A DNA stretch of 28,534 bases, taken from contig UQEF01000031.1 in assembly GCA_900540045.1 (NCBI GenBank), forward strand, positions 1 through 28,534. The letters are read 5' to 3'. The notes under the pieces were generated by a model. That model was not told where the DNA came from. It worked only from the letters and a program-made list of their open reading frames with translations, and ran no database searches. Below, piece after piece: positions 22,715 through 28,534 of this stretch. A program made the position numbers and the translations under genes. How positions within the stretch are numbered: the stretch's first letter is position 1; each line of letters starts with the position of its first letter. The stretch is from an uncultured Eubacteriales bacterium (lineage in GTDB: Bacteria > Bacillota > Clostridia > Christensenellales > Aristaeellaceae).

Positions 22715-24619
22715 ATGAGCACGTTGGTGGTGTTGGCAAGCGTCTTTGCCCTTGCGGGAGGCGGAGCGCTGCTGCTGCGCAGGCGGCTGGAGGAGGCCCT
22801 GCCCCTTTCGGTCGCGCTGATTGTGGGCGTGCAATACGCCTTTGGGCTCTTCGGCTGGCTCAGCGCGGGCTTCTATGCCGCGCTGGCGCTCTGCGCGCTT
22901 GCTCTGGTGCTGGCGGCGGCGCGGCTGCTTCGCGGCGGGCTGGGAGACCTGCGCCGCTTCCTGCTCACGCCGGGCGCTGTGGTGATGCTCGCGGCGTTTG
23001 TGTGGGTGCTTCTTTCCTTCCGCGCCCACATGCTCTATGAGCCGGACGAGTTTTCCCACTGGGGCACGGTCCTGCGCAACATGATGTACTTTGACGCCAT
23101 TCCCGCGGGGGTGAAGGAGGCCAATATCACCTATACGGATTATCCGCCCGCCACCACGCTGTTTGCGTATTTCTGGACGCGGCTTTCCGGCGGCTTTAAC
23201 GAGGGCGATCCGCAGCGCGCCATGAACATCATGATCCTTGCCTTCCTGCTGCCCGCCATGCGCGCCCAGCGCTGGAAGCGCTGGGGAAGCGCGCTGTGCA
23301 TGGCCTGCGCGCTGTTTGTGCTCCCCACGCTGTTTAACAGCGGCGCCTACTATACCATCTACGCGGACGTGGCGCTGGGATGCGTGTTTTTCCACGCCCT
23401 GTATGCCTGGTTCTTTACGCCGCGCGACCGGGGCGGCGTGCTGCTGACGGGCGGTTCGCTCTTCCTGCTTCCGCTCATCAAGGAGGCAGGATGGGGCCTT
23501 TGCCTGATCGCGCTGGCGGTCATGGCGGCGGACCTCGTCGGGGAGCGGCGCAGGGCGGGCCCGCGGCATGGGCGGGCCTTCGGAGCCCTGGCCGCGGCGG
23601 CGATGGCGGGCGGGCTGTCCTGGAAAGCCTTTCTGGCCGTGCATCAGACCCGGAGGGTCTGGACCCTGTCGGCAGGCTTTACGGAGATTCTGGATGTGCT
23701 GCTGGGAAGCGCGCCGTCGCACCGCATGCGCACGGTGGAGAATTTTTTCCTCAGCCTGACGGATGCGGAGCTCTTTGGGCAGGGCGGGGTCCTACGGCTG
23801 AGCCTGCTGCTATGGCTGCTGCTTCTGGGCGCGCTGGCGGCGCTGGCGCTGAGCCGGGCCGGCGAGCCCAACAGGACGCGCTGGCGCCGCATGGCGCTAT
23901 GGCTGCTGGCCGGTCTGGGCGCATACCTGCTGTCGCTGCTCTACACCTTCCTGTTTCTGTTCAGGAACTACGAAGGGGAGAGCCTGTTCTCCTTCGCAAG
24001 GTATCTTTCCAGCTACCTGATCGCGCTCGCGGGCCTGAGCCTGGCGCTGGCATCGGAAACGCTGGGGCCGGTCCTGCGCCGCAGCGGGCAGAGCGTGGAG
24101 CTGCTGGCGCTGGCGGCGGTGATGCTTGTGGCAAACCCCGGCACATTGCTGGAAAGGGCGGTAATCACCCGAGAGTGGGACGAGGCGGTCTACGAAAGCC
24201 GCATGAGCACCGCCGCTCCGCCTCAAATTGCCCAGACGCTGGATGCGCAGACGGACCGGGTGTATCTGGTATCGCAGAACGACGAGGGGCACCGCTATTT
24301 CCTCCGGGCGTTTGAATGGGTTCCGCAGCGCCTGCAGGCCCGCGCGGACGGCTGGTGGCTGATGCCCGGCGAGCAGGCTGTGGAGCAGACGGGAGACTGG
24401 TATGCCCAGACGTTCTCCACCGTAAAGACGCCGCAGGAATGGGCGGACGAGCTGATAGAAGGGGGTTACACCCATGTCTATCTGGACCGGATCGACCCGG
24501 CGTTTGCGGCGGCTTATGCGGAGCTTTTCCAAAGCCCCGAAGAGATCGAAGCGGACACGCTGTTTAAGGTGGCGGTCAGGGATGGCGGGGTAACGCTGGT
24601 GCGCGCGGACGGGCAATAG
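22715..24619 (+). CDS. GT-C-like polytopic membrane protein, copy 1
   Basis: 634 residues with about 12 predicted helices and a soluble C-terminal domain of about 150 residues. The first large outer loop has the acidic motif YEPDEFSHWG (about 107-116), a typical place for the catalytic acidic residues of GT-C glycosyltransferases, then YTDYPPATTLFAYFW and LSGGFNEGD. The tail holds VYLVSQNDEGHRYF and GGYTHVYLDRID. I do not recognise a named family. It is probably an extracytoplasmic sugar transferase using the polyprenyl-linked donor. AGGAGG lies before ATG. It is followed by a decayed start of rel, then a paralogue. Confidence 0.75.
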   Translation: MSTLVVLASVFALAGGGALLLRRRLEEALPLSVALIVGVQYAFGLFGWLSAGFYAALALCALALVLAAARLLRGGLGDLRRFLLTPGAVVMLAAFVWVLLSFRAHMLYEPDEFSHWGTVLRNMMYFDAIPAGVKEANITYTDYPPATTLFAYFWTRLSGGFNEGDPQRAMNIMILAFLLPAMRAQRWKRWGSALCMACALFVLPTLFNSGAYYTIYADVALGCVFFHALYAWFFTPRDRGGVLLTGGSLFLLPLIKEAGWGLCLIALAVMAADLVGERRRAGPRHGRAFGALAAAAMAGGLSWKAFLAVHQTRRVWTLSAGFTEILDVLLGSAPSHRMRTVENFFLSLTDAELFGQGGVLRLSLLLWLLLLGALAALALSRAGEPNRTRWRRMALWLLAGLGAYLLSLLYTFLFLFRNYEGESLFSFARYLSSYLIALAGLSLALASETLGPVLRRSGQSVELLALAAVMLVANPGTLLERAVITREWDEAVYESRMSTAAPPQIAQTLDAQTDRVYLVSQNDEGHRYFLRAFEWVPQRLQARADGWWLMPGEQAVEQTGDWYAQTFSTVKTPQEWADELIEGGYTHVYLDRIDPAFAAAYAELFQSPEEIEADTLFKVAVRDGGVTLVRADGQ

Positions 24620-24639
24620 AGCCGCCGGATACCGGTCAG

Positions 24640-24912
24640 GTATCCCGCTTCATGGAGGGACGGCACGATGCCGACCCTAATCGCCGGCGGGTGCATTTCG
24701 CCGCAAAAGGGGCCGGCGCGCAAGCGCCGCCCGTGGGGCGCCTGCCTGCCGGCCCCGAAGGCATATGGGTTTGCCGAAAACGGGCGCCGGGAATGGGCGC
24801 GCGGAAGCGGCGCCGTATATTTCTTTCATCCGGTATCGGCGGCGGGCCTCCGGGCCCTCAGACCCGCCGGGCGCGAGGCAAACATCCGACAACTGCGGCG
24901 GAGGGAAAAGGC
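24640..24912 (+). pseudogene. Decayed copy of the 5' end of rel
   Basis: The GGAGGG site (24655-24660) and ATG 24668 line up with the GGGAGGG and ATG 27030 of intact rel. Translating on gives MPTLIAGGCISPQKGPAR, with KAYGFAENGR and YFFHPVSAAG, against MLTYITNECMPLEKMLAR, KAYEFAENAHR and YFIHPVSVAS in Rel. By hand count 24758-24844 matches 27126-27212 at 66 of 87 bases, with one 6-nt deletion between the start and that block. Homology is lost after about codon 60. The HD and synthetase parts are absent, so it cannot be active. The frame stays open for 82 codons to 24916, overlapping the next gene; a retained small peptide is not excluded. Confidence 0.8.
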
Positions 24913-26805
24913 ATGAGCAGTCTCATGATGACGGGAATCCTGCTGGGCGGCGCGGGCGCGCTGGCGGTAGTGCTCAGGCGGCGAATCGAGGAGTGGATCG
25001 CCTTTGCCGCGCTTATGGCCGGTGTGCTGCTGGCGGGTTTTGCCATGGCGGATGCGCTGACGCTGGGCTATGCGGTGGTCAAATACGCAGGGCTCGCCGC
25101 GCTGGCGTTCACCGTGGGCGCTGCCCTGTGGAAGCGCGAGTACCGGGCGCTGCTCCTGACTCCGGGTGCGCTGGCCTTCTTGGCGATGATGGCCATTGTA
25201 TGGTTTGGCCATCGCGGACGCCTGTTTACCGGCTGGGACGACTTTACCCATTGGGGACTGGCGGTGAAAAGCGCCTTTCAGGAGGGCCGCCTGGCCCAGC
25301 TGACGGCAGACAGCACGCTGCTCTACCCCGATTATCCGCCCCTGACCACGCTGTTCGCCTGCTTTTGGATCAGCCTCAGCGGCGGCTTCAACGAAGGCGA
25401 TGCGCTCAGGGCGGTCAACCTGATGCTGATGGTCTGCTTTCTGCCGGCGTTTCACAACCTGCGCTGGCGGGACTGGAAGCAGCTGATTCCCATGCTGCTG
25501 GCGTGCCTTCTGGTGCCTGTGGTCTTCAGGAGCGACGTATACCAGAACCTGTCGGTGGACGGTGTGCTGGCCGGCCTGATGATTTATGCGCTGAGCCTGT
25601 GGCTGACCGCGCCGGGGGCGCGGGGCAACGGGCTGGCCGTGTGCGGGGTCATGGCGGCGCTGCCGCTGGTCAAGGATTCCGGGCTGGCGCTGGGCGCGAT
25701 CGTGCTGGCTGTGCTGGCGGTGGACGTGGTGAAATACCGCCGCCGGGAAAGGGCGCGCGGCATATGGACCCTGGCGGCCGGGACAGCCTGCCTGGCGGCG
25801 GGAAAGCTGTCATGGAGCCTGTTCCTGGACGCGCACGGCGTCGGGGCGACGTGGGAGTATGGGGCGCTGACCCTGTCCTCCGTGGCAGAATGGCTTACAG
25901 GCAGCGGCCCGCTGTACCGGCAGCGCGCCCTGGAAACCTTCTTCCTGTCGCTGTGCCGGCCTGAGGTGATGGGAGAGGGAAATGTGCTGCACCTGTCCTT
26001 CATCATGTGGATGGCCCTGTTTGCCGCCGTGGCCTGCTGGATTGGCAGGCGCGGCAGAGCGGAGGAGCAGGCCGCGCGCTGTGCCTCCGTGCTGGCCGTA
26101 TTGTGGGTAGGGTGCCTCCTCTATGCGGTTTCCATGCTGGTGGTGTACGCTTTCTCCTTTGAGCCCAACGAGGCGGCGGCACTCAGCTCCTTTGACCGCT
26201 ATATGTCAACGTACATGACGGTGCTGCTGGGAATGACGGGCGTGCTGCTGCTGGACCTTTCCGGCCGCCTGTTCCCGGGGCGGCGCAACGCGGCGCTGGC
26301 CGCGCTGGCGGCGGTGCTGCTGGTGGCGAATCCGGAGCCGCTGATGCAGCTGACGGCGGCGTCGTCCCGGCCCGTTCGGGAGTCGCAGGAACTGCGGGCG
26401 GATATTCAGCCCCCGCAATACATCCTGGACTGGCTGGCGGACCGGGAGGGATGCCGGGTGGCGTTTGTGGGGCAGGAAACCAGCGGAGTGCCCTATTATG
26501 CCTGCCGGTACGCCTTTTCTCCCATCCGGATGGGATATGTGGGCAGCTGGAGCATTTACGGCACGCAGGAAAGCGCCGATGCATACCGCAGCGTGGGCGA
26601 CGCGCTGTGCGTGCCGCCGCTGAACTGGCGTGACGGGCTTGTCAGCGGAGGATTTACGCATGTGTACCTGCACAGCATCAACGAAAGCTTTGCGCGGGAA
26701 TATGGGAGCCTGTTTGAAAATCCGGAGGACATCGCTCCCAAGACCCTCTACAGCATTGCGCTGGACGCCGAGGGACAGTGGCTGTGCCTGCAAAAGGCGC
26801 TTTAG
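24913..26805 (+). CDS. GT-C-like polytopic membrane protein, copy 2
   Basis: 630 residues, tandem paralogue of the gene at 22715: WDDFTHWG, YPDYPPLTTLFACFW, SLSGGFNEGDALRAVN, PLVKDSG and the tail element SGGFTHVYLHSIN match copy 1 in order and spacing. The acidic pair in WDDF corresponds to PDEF of copy 1. Same helix count and soluble C-terminal domain. ATG 24913 follows GGAGGGAAAAGG; longer starts in this frame run through the rel remnant and are rejected. It presumably acts on a related but different acceptor or donor. The stop lies inside an 18-bp sequence repeated at 26976, the flank of a small inserted element. Last gene of the operon. Confidence 0.75.
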   Translation: MSSLMMTGILLGGAGALAVVLRRRIEEWIAFAALMAGVLLAGFAMADALTLGYAVVKYAGLAALAFTVGAALWKREYRALLLTPGALAFLAMMAIVWFGHRGRLFTGWDDFTHWGLAVKSAFQEGRLAQLTADSTLLYPDYPPLTTLFACFWISLSGGFNEGDALRAVNLMLMVCFLPAFHNLRWRDWKQLIPMLLACLLVPVVFRSDVYQNLSVDGVLAGLMIYALSLWLTAPGARGNGLAVCGVMAALPLVKDSGLALGAIVLAVLAVDVVKYRRRERARGIWTLAAGTACLAAGKLSWSLFLDAHGVGATWEYGALTLSSVAEWLTGSGPLYRQRALETFFLSLCRPEVMGEGNVLHLSFIMWMALFAAVACWIGRRGRAEEQAARCASVLAVLWVGCLLYAVSMLVVYAFSFEPNEAAALSSFDRYMSTYMTVLLGMTGVLLLDLSGRLFPGRRNAALAALAAVLLVANPEPLMQLTAASSRPVRESQELRADIQPPQYILDWLADREGCRVAFVGQETSGVPYYACRYAFSPIRMGYVGSWSIYGTQESADAYRSVGDALCVPPLNWRDGLVSGGFTHVYLHSINESFAREYGSLFENPEDIAPKTLYSIALDAEGQWLCLQKAL

Positions 26806-26811
26806 CGCCCC
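26794..26811. repeat. 18-bp direct repeat, left copy
   Basis: AAGGCGCTTTAGCGCCCC, containing the stop codon of the membrane protein gene, identical to 26976-26993. The core GGCGCTTTAGCGCC is nearly palindromic. It marks the left border of the 164-bp element. Confidence 0.9.
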
Positions 26812-26975
26812 CAGGCTGCTGACAAAGTGCGGGGTGCAGGGGGATCATCCCCCTGCCGGGGTTTGGGGCAGAGCCCCAAAGCCTTATGCCGCAGCATTTT
26901 TCGTGAGCGTTGCGAGCGTCCGAAGGACGCAAGAAACGCGGCTCTTTCCAAAACCATAGGTTTTTCAACGGTCTG
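26812..26975. mobile_element. 164-bp MITE-like / intergenic repeat element
   Basis: Lies exactly between two perfect 18-bp direct repeats. Its ends are imperfect inverted repeats (CAGGCTGCTGACAAA at left, CAGACCGTTGAAAAA as reverse complement at right; 11 of 15 match). Inside are strong hairpins: 26836-26856 (GCAGGGGG/CCCCCTGC), 26862-26880 (TTTGGGGC/GCCCCAAA) and 26916-26930 (GCGTCC/GGACGC). No ORF. Removing it with one repeat leaves 42 nt between the membrane protein stop and rel, nearly the 48 nt seen between copy 1 and the rel remnant. That supports insertion into a former short spacer. Confidence 0.7.
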
Positions 26976-26993
26976 AAGGCGCTTTAGCGCCCC
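26976..26993. repeat. 18-bp direct repeat, right copy
   Basis: Perfect copy of 26794-26811, 37 nt before the rel start. It could be a long target-site duplication or the trace of a recombination event. Confidence 0.9.
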
Positions 26994-27029
26994 GATGAAA
27001 CGCACGCCGGTTCAGGGAGGGAAGATACG

Positions 27030-28534
27030 ATGCTGACCTACATCACCAACGAGTGCATGCCGCTGGAAAAGATGCTGGCGCGGGTGCAGAAGCACCACCC
27101 CGGCGACGGCTGCCTGCTGGTCAAAAAGGCCTACGAGTTTGCCGAAAACGCGCACCGGGGACAGGTGCGCAAGAGCGGCGAGCCGTATTTCATTCACCCG
27201 GTGTCGGTGGCGAGCATCCTGACCGACCTGATGATCGACGCGCCGACCATCGCGGCGGGCTTTCTGCACGACACGGTGGAGGACTGCAAGGACATCACCC
27301 TGGACACCATCCGCACGGAGTTCGGGGACGAAGTCGCCCAGCTGGTGGACGGCGTGACCAAGCTGGACAAGCTGGACTTCACCAACCGCGAGGAGCAGAA
27401 GGCCGAAAGCCTGCGCAAGATGATCCTGGCCATGAGCAAGGACATCCGCGTGGTCATCATCAAGCTGGCGGACCGCCTGCACAACATGCGCACCCTGCGC
27501 TTCCAGCCCGAGGAGCGGCAGAAGGCCATCGCCCACGAGACGCTGGACATCTACGCCCCCCTGGCGCACCGCCTGGGCATGAACTCCATCAAATCCGAGC
27601 TGGAGGACCTCAGCTTCAAGTACATCGACCCCGACGCCTTTCACGACATCGCCCAGAAGGTGGGCCTCAGACGCACCGAGCGCGAGGAAAACATCCGCAT
27701 GGTCATCTCCGAGCTGTCCGAAAAGCTCGACGCGCAGCACATCCGCTACGAGATGGACGGCCGTCCCAAGCACCTGTATTCCATCTACAAGAAGATGAAG
27801 GGCCAGGGCAAGACCTTCGACCAGATCTACGACCTGATCGCCGTGCGCGTGCTGGTGGATACCGTGCAGGACTGCTACACGGTGCTGGGCATCGTCCACA
27901 CGCTGTGGAACCAGATCCCCGGCCGCTTCAAGGACTACATCAGCGTGCCCAAGGGCAACATGTACCAGAGCCTGCACACCACCGTGATCGGCGGGCGCAA
28001 GATGCCCTTCCCCTTTGAGATCCAGATCCGCACCTGGGAGATGCACCGCGTGGCCGAGTTCGGCGTGGCGGCGCACTGGCGCTACAAGGAGGGCGGCGCG
28101 GGCGGCGGGGACCTTGACAACAAGCTCTACTGGCTGCGGCAGATCCTCGACTGGCAGGGCGATACGCGCGACAGTCAGGAGTTCATCGACTCGCTGAAAA
28201 CCGACCTGTTCAGCGAGGAGGTGCTGCTCTTCACCCCCAAGGGCGATATCGTGAGCATGCAGCGCGGCGCCACGCCCATCGACTTCGCCTACCGCATCCA
28301 CTCCGGCGTGGGCAACCACTGCGTGGGCGCGAAGGTCAACGGCCGCATCGTGCCGCTGGAGACCGAGCTGGAGACGGGCGACCGGGTGGAGATCATCACC
28401 GCGCCCTCCTCCAAGGGCCCCAGCACCGACTGGCTGCGCGTGGTCAAAACCCAGCAGGCCAAGGCCAAGATCCGCCAGTTCCTCAAGCGCGAGCTGCGCG
28501 GCGAAAACGTCATCAAGGGCCGCGACATGCTGGA
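27030..28534 (+). CDS. rel: Bifunctional (p)ppGpp synthetase/hydrolase Rel, 3' end outside window
   Basis: Makes and degrades the stringent-response alarmone. 501 codons are visible. Hydrolase domain: H56 (YFIHPVS), HD at 80-81 (FLHDTVED) and D148 in LADRLHNMRTL make the complete metal site, so hydrolysis should be active. Synthetase domain: GRPKHLYSIYKKM (244-256), the RFKD motif (299-302) of bifunctional Rel enzymes (RelA types have acidic residues here), YISVPKGNMYQSLHTTV (303-319) and FEIQIRTWEMH. The TGS domain starts near 400 (LLFTPKGDIVSM, GATPIDFAYRIHSGVG). The ZFD and ACT domains must lie beyond the window. GGGAGGGAAG precedes ATG 27030. It follows a glycan operon, so it may once have been co-transcribed; the 164-bp insertion now separates them. 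Confidence 0.97.
   Translation, partial: MLTYITNECMPLEKMLARVQKHHPGDGCLLVKKAYEFAENAHRGQVRKSGEPYFIHPVSVASILTDLMIDAPTIAAGFLHDTVEDCKDITLDTIRTEFGDEVAQLVDGVTKLDKLDFTNREEQKAESLRKMILAMSKDIRVVIIKLADRLHNMRTLRFQPEERQKAIAHETLDIYAPLAHRLGMNSIKSELEDLSFKYIDPDAFHDIAQKVGLRRTEREENIRMVISELSEKLDAQHIRYEMDGRPKHLYSIYKKMKGQGKTFDQIYDLIAVRVLVDTVQDCYTVLGIVHTLWNQIPGRFKDYISVPKGNMYQSLHTTVIGGRKMPFPFEIQIRTWEMHRVAEFGVAAHWRYKEGGAGGGDLDNKLYWLRQILDWQGDTRDSQEFIDSLKTDLFSEEVLLFTPKGDIVSMQRGATPIDFAYRIHSGVGNHCVGAKVNGRIVPLETELETGDRVEIITAPSSKGPSTDWLRVVKTQQAKAKIRQFLKRELRGENVIKGRDML

Noticed and set aside
13278..26805. Bioluminescence (lux) operon
   Set aside because: LuxC- and LuxE-like genes are present but no luxA, luxB or luxD; the neighbours are glycan and membrane proteins.

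Overview
The window is GC-rich, densely coded DNA from a low-relative-of-Bacillus type of Firmicute, most likely a high-GC member of the Clostridia. The evidence is a TPP-riboswitch-controlled ThiT (ECF thiamine S-component), an LCP-family cell-wall protein, a bifunctional Rel, a long Firmicute-type RecJ, an aldo/keto reductase with two 4Fe-4S motifs, strong AAGGAGG ribosome binding sites and TTG starts. The assignment below phylum is a guess.

Layout. (1) 1-1550: thiamine locus. thiN (thiamine pyrophosphokinase, cut by the left edge, with a pentapeptide repeat insertion) faces away from thiT; their promoters share the same -35 bases, and only thiT has the TPP riboswitch and attenuator terminator. 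(2) 1634-8779, minus strand: a tightly packed run transcribed from a promoter near 8880: UDP-galactopyranose-mutase-like flavoprotein, recJ, a pair of overlapping four-helix EamA/SMR proteins, trpS, and a COG2509-type FAD protein. (3) 9007-12361, plus strand: Fe-S aldo/keto reductase, a cation diffusion facilitator (possibly Mn type), and an LCP-family protein whose ribosome binding site lies inside a terminator hairpin. (4) 12527-13084, minus: a Pro-rich LysM protein with 63-bp tandem repeats. (5) 13278-26805, plus: a large operon of about 13.5 kb. It holds two tandem DUF6056-like membrane proteins, then SDR, acyl carrier protein, AMP-dependent ligase, LuxE-like acyl-protein synthetase, LuxC-like acyl reductase, then a polyprenyl-phosphate glycosyltransferase, a GNAT acyltransferase and two tandem GT-C-like membrane proteins. 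(6) 27030-end: rel, cut by the right edge.

How the genes fit together. Region 5 looks like a cell-surface glycan or glycolipid system in which a carboxylic acid is activated on an ACP and/or by LuxE, reduced by LuxC to an aldehyde, and perhaps further reduced by the SDR, while a GtrB/ArnC-type transferase makes a polyprenyl-phosphate sugar that polytopic membrane transferases use outside the cell. No luciferase genes are present. The product is unknown; this is the best candidate for an undescribed system here.

Genome-history signals: between the two GT-C-like paralogues lies a decayed copy of the first ~60 codons of rel, with its ribosome binding site. This implies a tandem duplication of a [membrane protein + start of rel] unit. 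Between the second paralogue and intact rel sits a 164-bp MITE-like element flanked by perfect 18-bp direct repeats.
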